In this document: one piece after another, positions 35,008-46,392 of the stretch
Layout of the letters: every line of letters starts with the position of its first letter
How positions within the stretch are numbered: position 1 is the stretch's first letter
Origin: Arabidopsis thaliana
Lineage: Eukaryota; Streptophyta; Magnoliopsida; Brassicales; Brassicaceae
Length of the DNA stretch: 64,000 nucleotides
NCBI RefSeq assembly: GCF_000001735.4
Contig: NC_003075.7
Span: 16,431,001 to 16,495,000 of the forward strand
Direction: 5' to 3'
The notes under the pieces: generated by a model
The model's input: the letters and a program-made list of their open reading frames with translations, nothing else
Told to the model about the DNA's origin: nothing
Databases searched by the model: none
Translations under genes and position numbers: made by a program

Positions 35008-37748
35008 ATGGCGGACTCACCGGTGGATTCATCTCCTGCCCCTGAAACCTCAAATGGGACACCACCGTCAAACGGAACATCGCCGTCTAATGAGTCATCG
35101 CCGCCAACACCACCTTCTTCACCACCACCATCATCAATATCTGCTCCTCCGCCAGATATCTCCGCTTCTTTTTCACCGCCGCCTGCACCACCAACGCAAG
35201 AAACGTCACCTCCTACATCTCCGTCCTCATCGCCGCCTGTTGTAGCTAATCCGTCACCGCAGACTCCAGAGAATCCTTCTCCACCTGCACCTGAAGGCTC
35301 AACTCCTGTAACGCCACCTGCACCACCACAAACACCGTCGAACCAATCACCGGAAAGACCAACTCCTCCTTCTCCTGGTGCCAATGATGACCGAAACAGA
35401 ACCAATGGCGGAAACAACAACAGAGACGGCTCCACACCATCACCACCGTCGTCAGGGAACAGAACTTCCGGTGACGGTGGCTCACCTTCACCACCTCGGT
35501 CGATAAGCCCTCCTCAGAATAGTGGAGATTCAGACTCATCATCGGGTAATCATCCACAAGCCAACATTGGATTGATTATTGGAGTCCTTGTAGGAGCAGG
35601 GCTTTTGCTTCTACTTGCAGTGTGTATTTGCATCTGTTGCAACAGGAAGAAGAAGAAGAAATCTCCTCAGGTCAACCACATGCACTACTACAATAACAAT
35701 CCTTATGGAGGAGCACCCTCAGGTAATTACAGTTTAGTATAACTGGAATTTAATTTGTAGCCTAATGGTGTTTGATTAGGTTTCAGAACGATCATAGTCT
35801 AATGGTTTCTGCTAGCTCCATATGGCAAAAGGATTAGATTTATAAGCTAAAGGAGATGTTGCATAGTGTAGGTAATGGTGGTTATTACAAGGGAACACCT
35901 CAAGATCATGTGGTGAATATGGCTGGTCAAGGAGGTGGGAATTGGGGTCCACAGCAACCTGTGTCTGGTCCTCACAGTGATGCTTCCAACTTAACCGGTC
36001 GAACTGCTATACCGTCACCTCAAGCTGCAACTCTTGGTCACAACCAAAGCACTTTCACATACGATGAACTGTCCATTGCAACAGAAGGTTTCGCTCAGTC
36101 AAATTTGCTAGGACAAGGAGGATTTGGGTATGTTCATAAAGGAGTTCTGCCTAGTGGCAAAGAAGTTGCAGTGAAGAGTCTTAAACTTGGAAGTGGACAA
36201 GGGGAACGCGAGTTTCAAGCAGAGGTTGATATCATTAGCCGTGTCCATCATCGTCATCTCGTTTCTCTTGTTGGATATTGCATCTCTGGTGGTCAAAGAC
36301 TTTTGGTTTATGAGTTTATACCTAACAACACTCTTGAATTTCATCTTCATGGTACATTCATCTAACAGAATGTTTTCTTGTATTAACAAAACCTTTAAGT
36401 ATGGTTTCTCTTTAATCAGGAACATGATTGAAATTTCAGGAAAGGGTCGTCCGGTTTTGGATTGGCCTACAAGAGTGAAGATTGCATTGGGATCAGCTAG
36501 AGGCCTTGCATATTTGCATGAAGACTGTAAGAAAATCTTTATCTCACATATTTGCATCAGTTTCTATCTCGCTCTCTACAATATTTGAAAGATTGTATAT
36601 GTTACATCAATTATAGGTCACCCTCGCATTATCCACAGAGATATCAAAGCTGCAAACATTCTTCTTGATTTCAGTTTTGAGACCAAGGTATGTGTGTATA
36701 TATCGACTCTTGTACTACTTTTACTTTCATTGTCTCTCATTTTTGTTTCCAATCTGTGTCGATGTGTGTATCAGTCTTATTGTGTAAATATATGCAGGTG
36801 GCAGATTTTGGATTGGCTAAGCTATCTCAAGACAACTATACTCATGTCTCCACTCGCGTCATGGGAACTTTTGGGTAAGCAGCTTTGTAAAATGTCTCAA
36901 CTCATCCACACTTATTTAGTTTCTTTCACTTGTTTTTAACATTTTCTTGGATTCAGATACTTAGCTCCAGAGTATGCATCAAGCGGAAAGTTATCCGACA
37001 AATCTGATGTTTTCTCATTTGGAGTAATGCTTCTTGAGCTCATAACCGGAAGACCTCCTCTGGATCTAACTGGAGAAATGGAAGATAGCTTGGTAGATTG
37101 GGTAAGTCGGTCCCCGCCTCTTCGGTTTACTTGTTTAATCCCAAAACACTTTCCAAAGCAAAAACAGAAACAAATCTTACTATTGTTGTTGCAGGCAAGG
37201 CCTTTGTGTTTGAAAGCAGCTCAAGATGGAGATTACAACCAATTGGCTGATCCACGTCTAGAGCTAAACTACAGTCATCAAGAGATGGTTCAAATGGCTT
37301 CTTGTGCAGCTGCAGCAATCAGACATTCAGCAAGAAGACGGCCTAAGATGAGCCAGGTTCAAAAACTCATACCACTTGTTGGTTCTATTGTTATATTTTT
37401 ACTCACAATTAATCTTGATGATAAATGTGACATACTAATGAATCTTGAAACATGTGTATGGTAAATGAAAAGATTGTACGAGCACTAGAAGGAGATATGT
37501 CAATGGATGATCTAAGTGAGGGAACAAGACCAGGACAAAGCACGTACTTGAGCCCCGGGAGCGTGAGCTCAGAGTATGACGCAAGCTCGTACACGGCAGA
37601 CATGAAAAAGTTCAAGAAACTGGCGTTAGAGAATAAAGAATATCAAAGCAGTGAATATGGTGGAACAAGTGAGTATGGCTTAAACCCTTCTGCTTCAAGT
37701 AGTGAAGAAATGAATAGAGGCTCAATGAAACGCAATCCTCAGCTTTGA
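35008..37748 (+). CDS. PERK5: Proline-rich extensin-like receptor kinase 5
   Basis: Eight exons (35008-35722, 35872-36351, 36440-36526, 36617-36687, 36798-36874, 36957-37101, 37195-37356, 37473-37748) give 670 aa, the known PERK5 length. Residues 1-185 are a Pro/Ser/Thr-rich extracellular region, SPP-type motifs throughout, without an obvious signal peptide, as in the rest of the family. A transmembrane helix lies at about 187-211, followed by a KKKKK stop-transfer cluster. The kinase has a [11 protein letters not shown] glycine loop, HRD with Asp at about 436 ([10 protein letters not shown]), DFG with Asp at about 454 and an APE-containing LAPEY, so it is probably active. PERKs are thought to sense cell-wall state. 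The gene has a short first intron and exon structure shared by the PERK family. Locus At4g34440. Confidence 0.95.
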
Positions 37749-37870
37749 AAGAAGAGACAACACTTGTCATAATATTTCAGTTTTCTTCTCTGTTTTTCTT
37801 TCATTGTTTGTTCATTCTGCATCAAAGACGTGCAGTTTTTGACAGTCACAAAATTATGATGTTTGTAGGA

Positions 37871-37940
37871 GTAATTTTTGACCAAAAGAGATTAGAGTGT
37901 GGTTTTGTTGAAATGTTTAGTACAAAGCCTTAATCCATAA
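37871..37940. repeat. Copy 1 of a duplicated PERK5 downstream segment
   Basis: About 70 bp that share ordered blocks with 39799-39862: TTGACCAAAAGA, ATTAG, GTGTG, TTTTGTTGAAATG and AGTACAAAGCCTTAAT. It sits in the 3' UTR or flank of PERK5, about 120 bp after its stop codon. Confidence 0.8.
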
Positions 37941-38112
37941 ATACGTGGAATTTATCAAGATTGTTTATTATTGGTCTTATATAATTATGAGATTCTAAAA
38001 GTGTGATACGGTTAGGGTTAGGCGTATCCTTTTGTTACCGTTGTGATAAAATTTCCTTTTTGTTTCTGCTACTCAAATAAGAAAAGGAAACAATCAAAAT
38101 TTCCTTTTTTCA

Positions 38113-38420
38113 TTGAACAAACGTGTACTTATAAATACACCCCTTCTCTCTTCTTCCTTGAGAAAAGTCTCCATTCTCTCTTCTTCTTCCTGGAAACCTA
38201 AACCACGTAAGGATTTGCTCTGAATCTAAATATTGACGTGGAGAAGACGCGATCTTACTAATTCTCCATTCTCTGCTTCAACTTCACCGTAAGATTGAAC
38301 AAACCTTTACTTATATATACCTCTTCTTTCTTGAGAAATCCAAATTCTCCATTCTCTCTTCTTCTTCCAAACCAAAACCTAATTCTCCATTCTCTGCTTC
38401 AACTTCACCGTAAGATTGAT
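38113..38420 (+). repeat. Imperfect tandem duplication of a promoter/leader-like unit
   Basis: Copy 1 spans about 38113-38294 (182 bp); copy 2 spans about 38295-38420 (125 bp) and lacks about 58 bp present in copy 1 (38200-38258). Both copies contain TTGAACAAAC, a TATA-like ACTTATAAATAC or ACTTATATATAC, CTTGAGAAA, CCATTCTCTCTTCTTCTTCC and TTCACCGTAAGATTGA. Each copy therefore carries a TATA box and a CT-rich leader. Confidence 0.8.
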
Positions 38421-38537
38421 CGGTTGATAAAGCGGCTCTTTTTGGTGATTGATCTCTGTTGTGACTACATCTTAGGTCAATTCAGATTGCTTTCATATCA
38501 AGTCTCTCCTAATTTCACAAGATCAAAGATCCCGGCC

Positions 38538-38749
38538 ATGGATTCAGTTGTCGACGGCGAAGGAGAACACAAACGACGACTAAGGATGCGAAAGTGGGAA
38601 AGAGGGATATAACGAAGACATGGACAATGAAAGCAACGAGCAGTATAGAACCAAATCAATGGATCATGATCTGTGTTTGGTACTAGGTGTTTCCTTGGCG
38701 TCGACGAGATCTTTTGAAAATCTTGTGTTTCGTCGATATCACAAGCAAA
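38538..38749 (+). other. Gene-like fragment downstream of the duplicated promoter (possible relic)
   Basis: After the duplicated TATA/leader unit, an ATG at 38538 opens only a 24-codon frame (MDSVVDGEGEHKRRLRMRKW...), followed by an ATG at 38620 opening a frame MDNESNEQYRTKSMDHDLCL... that reaches a donor-like CAAAG/GTATTT near 38749. The codon use looks coding, but no domain is recognisable and the frame breaks. It may be the first exon of a decayed or non-coding gene whose remainder has been replaced by the tandem array. Confidence that it is functional is low. Confidence 0.3.
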
Positions 38750-38799
38750 GGTATTTTCTTTTTTCCTTTTCTATTTTTAATGATTCATTTTTTACTAAA

Positions 38800-39770
38800 T
38801 AAAAATTTATTTTTAGATTTTTTTATTAAGTGTTAAAATTTTCAATTTTGTGTAAATTAATTTAAATTTTTAACACTTGTTTTTGTTTTTATTAAAAACT
38901 GTTTTTAAACCTATATTTTTATACTACTATTAAAGTTTTAAGGTTTTTCTTATTAAATATTAAATTTTTAAATTTTGTGTAAACTAATTGGATACATCAT
39001 CCAATCCCCTAAGAGGTGTTCTAGGTTCAATAGATGGTTTACACATCATTTAAATTTTTAACACTTGTTTTTTATATTTATTAAATAAATGTTTTTAAAC
39101 CTAAATTTTTATACTACTATTAAAATTTGAAGTTTTTTTTTATTAAGTGTTGAATTTTTAAATTTTGTGTAAACTAATTGGATACATCATCCAAACCCCT
39201 AAGAGGTGTTCTAGGTTCAATATGGTTTACACATTATTTAAATTTTTAACACTTGTTTTTCTTATATCAAAAATATGTTTTAAACCTTTATTTTTATACT
39301 ACTATTAAAGTTTTAAGTTTTTTTATTAAGTGTTAAATATTTAAATTTGTGTAAGCTAATTGGATACATCATCCAAACCCCTAAATAGTGTTCTAGTTTC
39401 AATATGGTTTACACATTATTTAAAGTTTTAACACTTGTTTTCCTTATATTAAAAAATGTTTTAAACCTATATTTTTCTATTACTATTAAGATCTTAAGTT
39501 TTTTTTTTAATTTTGTGTAAACTAATTGGATAAATCTTAACTCCTAAGAGGTTAGGTTCAATATGGTTTACATATAATTTAATTTTTCTTATATTAAAAA
39601 ATGTTTCTATTTTTATTTTACTATTAAGATTTTAAATTTTTTTTTGTTAAGTGTAAAAAATTAAAATTTTGTGTAAACTAATTGAATATAACATTCAAAC
39701 CTGTAAGAGGTGTTTATAGGTTCAATATGATTTATATATAATTTAAATAGTTTGCTATTTTGTTTAGAAT
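38800..39770. repeat. Euchromatic tandem array, 4-5 units of about 155-190 bp
   Basis: A landmark in each unit, AACTAATTGGATACATCATCC and its variants, occurs with spacing 190, 182, 166 and 155 bp (the GATACATC-equivalent positions are about 38991, 39181, 39363, 39529 and 39684). Other shared blocks are CCTAAGAGGTGTTCTAGGTT, CAATATGGTTTACACAT, TTAACACTTG, TTTTAAACCT and TACTACTATTAA. A truncated unit lies at 38800-38917. The copies become more degenerate to the right. The sequence is not the centromeric 178-180 bp satellite. Confidence 0.85.
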
Positions 39771-39798
39771 CAAAATATTTTTAAATGACATGTTGTAA

Positions 39799-39862
39799 TA
39801 ATTGACCAAAAGAAATTAGTGTGTGATTTTGTTGAAATGCAGAGTACAAAGCCTTAATTTAT
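39799..39862. repeat. Copy 2 of the PERK5 downstream segment
   Basis: Matches 37871-37940 with several differences, 1.92 kb away in the same orientation. The two copies bracket the promoter duplication and the tandem array. Confidence 0.8.
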
Positions 39863-40754
39863 ACCAAGTTATGGTATCTATAACGTATATGAATACCAAA
39901 ATTTTATTATTTTTAATTGGTGTTGTATTTTATAATTCGAAATAATTAGGGGAACGGGCAAAACCTCTCTGTTCTCTCGCTTATATTTTTTTTAGAGAGA
40001 AAGCAAATCAGTTTCAACGATCGGATATTTTCTGGTGTTAGCCGTCCTGACTTTTTGGGCTTTCTGTCCGATATCACCGGCTCTGGTAGCGGTGTTGGTT
40101 GGCTCTAGTCCGGCAGCGTCTTGTTCACATAACCGGTGGTTGCTGGCTCTTGGTTTCTCTCGTCGATGTAGATCGATTTTTAATCTGTGTTTTTTTATTT
40201 TCATGTTTTGTTTTTAATAATTCTCATCTGAGACATGTTGGTGATAGAGTGAATGCAATCTCGCTTTCTAATGCTTCTTATCCGATCTGTTCTTTTTTAA
40301 GTTTTGATTTACAGAAATTTTTGGAGAAATTTGAGAATGATGTTGAAGAAAAGAAGTGGATTCTGTTGTTAATTATCATAGCCTTAAGCTGTTGTATATT
40401 TAACATGAGCCTCGATTGCTTTTTATCGGTGAAAAAACAAAAAGATCCATGTTCTATGAGACTATCGACGGTGATTCTTTCACCGAAATCGGTGCTCAGA
40501 CGGCGAAAATGAAGTCGGTTCGCTTTAGAGTACTCATCTGACACGTATATTAATATATCGACATGTGGTTTGGGATAGAGTCAAACTATAGTTTCTTCTT
40601 CTATGAAAGACTCTCTGTTGGCCTATTTGGTCCTAAATCGTTTCTGTAATCGCGGACTTTTCTTTAAGCTTTGACTATCTTGATTAATACAATATTTCTC
40701 TTGGGACAAAAAAAAAATAATCTTAGTATTTCTTTAATATTTTTTGTTTGGGTA

Positions 40755-40768
40755 TGGGCTATTGGGCC
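40755..40768 (+). promoter_or_regulatory. Paired Site II elements upstream of gamma-COP
   Basis: TGGGCT at 40755-40760 and TGGGCC at 40763-40768, about 190 bp before the gamma-COP ATG. Paired Site II elements mark housekeeping, TCP-regulated promoters in Arabidopsis, fitting a constitutively needed trafficking gene. Confidence 0.6.
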
Positions 40769-40955
40769 GCTTCGAAAAGTTCACTTTCTCTATCGATCTC
40801 TCACAGTTTCTGAGTTCTCTGACTCAAAAACATATAGTAGAAGAAAACGATTAGAGATCTTCTTCTTTCTCCTGTTGCATCTGAAGATAAAGGAAACAGA
40901 AAGCGCGAGATCTGAGTGACGGAGTAATTTCAAAGGGAGGTTTTCGAGATCAGAA

Positions 40956-43900
40956 ATGGCGCAACCCCTCGTGAAGAAAGACGATGATCACGACGATGAG
41001 TGTATGTGTTCTCTCTTAATCTCCTTATAATTTTCGAATCAGCTGGTTTTCTGCAAAATGTAGATCCAGATGTTAAGCTTCTAGATCTGTTATCATTCAA
41101 CAGTCGTGATTGTGATTTGGTTGTGTAGATCTACAATCTCAAGTCCGATTTAGTTTTGTTTACCGCATTCGATCCCGGTGTGAATTGCTTTGCTTATTTC
41201 GATTTCTGATTTTTTGTTGGATCAGTGGAGTATTCTCCATTCATGGGAATTGAGAAAGGAGCGGTTCTTCAAGAGGCTAGAGTCTTTAATGACCCTCAGG
41301 TTGATCCTAGACGATGCTCCCAGGTCATTACGAAGCTTCTTTATTTGCTTAACCAAGGGGAGTCATTCACCAAGGTCAGTTAATTTTTTTGCTTATACTG
41401 ATTCGATGTCATGCTTATGGAGAATTGAATTATTGTGTTCTTATCCTCTCGCGATGGTTGTTTGTTTCATATGCAGGTTGAAGCAACGGAAGTTTTCTTT
41501 TCAGTTACAAAGCTTTTTCAATCAAAAGACACGGGTTTGAGGAGAATGGTCTACTTGATCATTAAGGAGTTATCTCCATCATCTGATGAGGTCTGTAAAT
41601 TTTACTCAATTTCAATACGAACATCGTCGCACTTATTGTAGGTATATTTTCTGATAAGTTGTTGGTTTTTTCGCCCATAGGTTATCATCGTAACAAGCTC
41701 TCTGATGAAGGATATGAATAGTAAAATTGATATGTATCGAGCAAATGCTATCCGTGTCCTCTGCCGGATAATAGACGGAACCCTTCTCACTCAGATTGAG
41801 CGATACTTGAAACAAGCCATTGTGGATAAGAATCCCGTTGTTTCAAGTGCAGCTTTAGTCAGTGGGCTTCACTTGCTCAAGGTACCTTTTACACACCAAA
41901 ACTATTAGGTAGCTTCTTAATTGTAATGTTATGCTTATATTCGTATATTGCTGTTTTCAGACAAACCCAGAAATTGTTAAAAGATGGAGCAATGAAGTTC
42001 AAGAAGGTATTCAATCCAGATCAGCCCTTGTTCAGTTCCATGCCCTAGCTTTGCTCCATCAGGTTAGTTTGTTGCATTATTATCACCGAAGTCGATTGGT
42101 CTATGTTTCTACTCTTTGTTTAATTAAACAGCCACTGAGAAGAAGTATCTCGGAAAATGAGAGGTGTTACTATGTGTATTGGACTAGATTCATAAATAAT
42201 AAGTTTTCTGTAGCAGCATCGTAGCTCTTTACTACGGCCTTTTCCAGCAATTTTAGTTTCTTGTGAGGTTTAATCTGTGTCTGGAGTCTGTCTCAGATAC
42301 TGCTGATTCTAGCATATGTAACTAATTAGGTTGGTTAGGACAACCTATTTATGTGTCTAAGATGTACGAGTTACCAAATGATATGTATTGCTGCTGTTAC
42401 GTTGATTTAAAATGACTCCCAACATGATACACTCTCAATCTTTGATCTAATAACTGTCAATCTTTGATCAACTTGATAATCTTTCATCATATTCAGATAC
42501 GCCAAAATGATCGCTTGGCTGTTAGCAAATTGGTTGGTAGCTTGACCAGGGGATCTGTCCGCTCTCCCTTGGCTCAGTGTCTTTTGATACGTTACACCAG
42601 CCAGGTTATTCCTCTCTTCTGTTTGATCATTTGATAAGTGGCTGATTGTATATGTGTTATTTAGCTCTGGTTTCTAATATTCAGGTTATCCGTGACATGG
42701 CCAACCACGGTCAATCTGGAGAACGTCCGTTCTATGAATTTTTGGAGAGTTGCCTGCGCCATAAGGCAGAAATGGTGATCCTTGAGGCTGCCAGGGCAAT
42801 TACTGAGCTTGATGGTGTGACAAGCCGAGAACTGACTCCAGCAATCACTGTTCTTCAGCTCTTTTTGAGTTCCCCCAGACCAGTGTTGAGATTTGCCGCT
42901 GTCCGGACTCTGAACAAGGTTTGCAATGCTTTCAACTGTTCTCTTTGTACATTGACACCGAAATGATGTTTTACTATTCTGGGTAGATTCATCATTACCT
43001 TTATCATGAGGATGAGGAGATATTTCACTGTATACTAAACACAAGTTTGAACCACAGGTTGCAATGACTCATCCTATGGCTGTCACCAACTGCAACATTG
43101 ATATGGAGAGTTTAATCTCTGATCAAAATAGAAGCATTGCTACACTCGCAATAACCACACTATTGAAAACAGGGAACGAATCAAGTGTAGAACGTTTGAT
43201 GAAGCAGATAACTAATTTTATGTCAGATATTGCTGATGAGTTCAAAATTGTGGTCGTGGACGCAATAAGATCGTTGTGTGTGAAATTCCCACTGAAATAC
43301 AGATCCTTGTAAGTAAAGTTTTAGGGTTTGTTATTTGTAGTTTTGGTCTCGAGCATTTCTATTTTTTTGAATGATTAAATATGTTATGGTATCTTTTTAG
43401 CATTTGGCTTATGATTGATCTATCACCTTTTCATTTGTAGGATGACCTTCTTAAGCAACATTCTTAGGGAAGAAGGTGGATTTGAGTATAAAAGAGCAAT
43501 AGTAGATTCTATTGTGACCATTATCAGAGATATTCCGGATGCAAAGGAAAGTGGACTGCTTCATCTATGTGAATTCATTGAAGATTGTGAATTCACATAT
43601 CTTTCAACACAGGTAATTATTCCATCATCCATCTGGGGTTGCTATTAAAAACTTATGTGTTATTGAAATGTTTATTCTCGCACAGATCCTTCATTTTCTG
43701 GGAATTGAGGGGCCTAACACCTCAGATCCAAGCAAGTATATACGATATATATATAATCGTGTGCATCTAGAAAACGCCACTGTCCGGGCTGCTGCTGTTT
43801 CCACACTTGCAAAGTTTGGGTTTATGGTTGAATCCTTGAAGGTATAGTCATCATAACAACCATTATTTTTATTTTCCGTTTATCTTCTTTGACTGATGAT

Positions 43901-45795
43901 AATGCTCGACAGCCCCGGATTACTGTTCTATTGAAGCGTTGCATCTATGACAGTGATGATGAGGTGCGTTCCTAGTCTTAGTCTAGAAAAGCATTGCTGT
44001 TTCTGTATGTCTGTTTGTTTTGAGTCGTTGCATCATCAAACATGCATGCATGTGTTTGCCTCTGTAAACATTTTCGGATGCATGCAATGCAAGTTGTTTG
44101 ATGATTCCTTCCTTGCTCATGAGTCAGACATCTTTTTATCTTAAGGTCCGTGATAGGGCAACACTATATTTGAGTGTTCTTGGTGGTGATGGTACTGTTG
44201 ACACTGATAAAGAGAGCAAGGATTTCCTATTTGGTTCCCTGGAGGTTCCTCTAGTCAACATGGAAACTAGTCTGAAGAATTATGTGAGTTAATCTATTTC
44301 TCGGTTTTCTCCTTTTCAATATTCTTAGGACATCAGTTATCTTATATCTGGGATTCCTGCAGGAGCCCTCTGAAGAAGCTTTTGATATCAACTCCGTACC
44401 TAAGGAAGTTAAATCTCAGCCCCTTGCAGAGAAGAAAGCCCAGGGTAAAAAGCCCACTGGTCTTGGTGCACCACCAGCTGCACCTGCTTCTGGTTTTGAT
44501 GGCTATGAAAGACTTCTCTCATCCATTCCAGAGTTTGCCGCCTTTGGAAAACTTTTCAAGGTTAGGGGCTGATTTGTCTTCTGTGTTATTCTAATGTTAA
44601 TGGCTTATCTTGTTTGCTTTAACTTGTACTTTCTTTTTCAGTCTTCTTTACCTGTGGAGCTAACTGAAGCAGAAACAGAATACGCTGTCAATGTTGTTAA
44701 GCATATCTTTGACAGTCATGTGGTGTTTCAGTACAACTGCACTAACACAATACCAGAGCAGTTGTTGGAGAGGGTACTGAACATTGGTGTAGAATATTAG
44801 TGTCAAGCATATCTTATCTTTCTTTCCTCATTTAATTAATTTGGCATGGGGTTGTAGGTCAATGTCATTGTAGATGCTTCAGAAGCTGAGGAATTCAGTG
44901 AAGTAACTTCAAAGGCCCTAAACTCACTTCCTTACGATTCACCCGGTCAAGCCTTTGTGGTTTTTGAGAAGCCAGCTGGGGTCCCTGCTGTTGGAAAGTT
45001 CTCCAACACATTGACTTTCGTTGTTAAGGAGGTACATGTTAAATAGGCTATTCACTTCCATCTTTTTATTTACTTACACTGAAAATGACCCCATAATACT
45101 TTGTGGAGAACTCTTATAAACAACGACTCATTTGGAGAGGAGTACCAGAACGACTCAAATTAATCACAGAAAACAAAGAAAACTCTCTAACTACATTGTT
45201 TGTGCTTTTATGAATGTGTTAAAACAGGTTGACCCAAGCACAGGTGAAGCAGAAGATGATGGAGTAGAAGATGAGTACCAGCTAGAGGATCTTGAGGTTG
45301 TAGCTGGAGATTACATGGTGAAAGTGGGTGTCTCCAATTTCAGGAATGCGTGGGAAAGCATGGATGAAGAAGATGAGCGTGTAGACGAATATGGCCTTGG
45401 CCAAAGAGAGAGTTTGGGAGAAGCTGTAAAGGCTGTCATGGATCTTCTTGGCATGCAGACTTGTGAGGTTAGTCTCTTCCACTTTTTTCTCATACTCTAC
45501 TGAGACTTGAGGGCTAAAATTATTGTTGATAAAGTCTTTTTTGAGTATATGACCATTTGTTGTGTTCCTGAAATTGAAACTGACACTGGATAAATAACAG
45601 GGGACGGAGACAATTCCGCTCAATGCAAGGTCACACACGTGTCTATTGTCAGGTGTGTACATAGGCAACGTGAAAGTGTTAGTGAGGGCACAGTTTGGAA
45701 TGGACAGCTCAAAGGACATTGCAATGAAGCTGACAGTTAGAGCTGAAGACGTTTCTGTCGCCGAGGCCATTCACGAGATTGTTGCCAGCGGCTAA
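40956..45795 (+). CDS. Coatomer gamma-2 subunit (gamma-COP)
   Basis: Seventeen exons (40956-41001, 41226-41374, 41477-41590, 41681-41881, 41961-42062, 42497-42604, 42685-42918, 43058-43308, 43441-43612, 43686-43841, 43913-43963, 44146-44283, 44363-44560, 44642-44773, 44858-45031, 45228-45467, 45601-45795) sum to 886 aa, the expected length of gamma-COP. The N-terminal two thirds is an adaptin-like helical solenoid ([50 protein letters not shown]), followed by a Pro/Ala-rich linker ([16 protein letters not shown]) and the C-terminal appendage domain. Gamma-COP is part of the F subcomplex of COPI and recruits cargo and ARF-GAP for Golgi-to-ER vesicles. The start is the first ATG in a good context (GAAATGGC). 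Locus At4g34450. Confidence 0.95.
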
Positions 45796-46392
45796 AACCT
45801 CTTGCGTTTCTTCAGTATCAGAGAATGTCATCTATTCCTGCTGCTAAACCTCAAAAATACATCAACTATTATAAATAGCATAGTATTACTTTCTTTCTTT
45901 TTTCCTTGCATTATTACTGTCAAATACACTATGGAGGTTTTCTTTTTATTTTATGACGGTGCTTTTTGATTTCTCATTTCTGAATTTTATTATTACCCGT
46001 TTTCTCGCCAAGTTGGGAATCTACAGATCATCTTGCTCGGATTTGAAAACCACTACCGTACCGTACAACAGGCTAGGCTTTCTCCATAAGTTAGAAACTC
46101 AAAAATAGTAGCGTTTTATCGTCTGCGTTCAATATGAAGAGATGATAGTAAAGTAAAGACTGGTGGGTACACAATTGATTACAGAATTCACATTGAGTAG
46201 CGTGTTGAAGGAGTTTAGTTCCCAATGAAGAAATAAATAAATCAAAGCACACTACAAAAAGGGAAGTTTAATTCTTCTAACCACTCCACTATTTCAAACC
46301 AAACACCTTCCACAAACCGAACCTTACTTCCCGACTACAGAATATATTAACCAACAACTGGAGACGTGACTCCTACTTTCGTTAAATCTTCT
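45796..46392. other. Convergent intergenic region between gamma-COP and AGB1
   Basis: About 600 bp between two stop codons on opposite strands, mostly AT-rich 3' UTR. No gene is seen; a transcript overlap is possible. Confidence 0.4.

Larger units (their letters stand above)
37749..40955. other. 3.2-kb repeat-rich interval without a supported gene
   Basis: Between PERK5 and gamma-COP. It contains a duplicated PERK5 downstream segment (37871-37940 and 39799-39862), a promoter-like tandem duplication (38113-38420), a small exon-like piece ending in a donor-like CAAAG/GTATTT (38538-38749), a tandem array (38800-39770), then a GC-richer 39950-40560 stretch with several open frames but no recognisable domain. 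Site II elements of the gamma-COP promoter (TGGGCT 40755-40760, TGGGCC 40763-40768) are at the right end. A degenerate or non-coding gene may lie here; I cannot name one. Confidence 0.5.

Noticed and set aside
35054-35245. Histidine-rich open frame on the plus strand
   Set aside because: It is an alternative frame of the Pro-codon-rich (CCN) extracellular domain of PERK5; no independent features.
34953-35435. Gly-rich frame on the minus strand
   Set aside because: It is the complement of the same Pro/Ser-rich PERK5 region and has no independent start or conserved motif.
38800-39770. Possible CRISPR-like or centromeric satellite array
   Set aside because: Units are 155-190 bp, without short spacers, in a plant nuclear region; the sequence differs from the centromeric 178-180 bp satellite consensus I remember.
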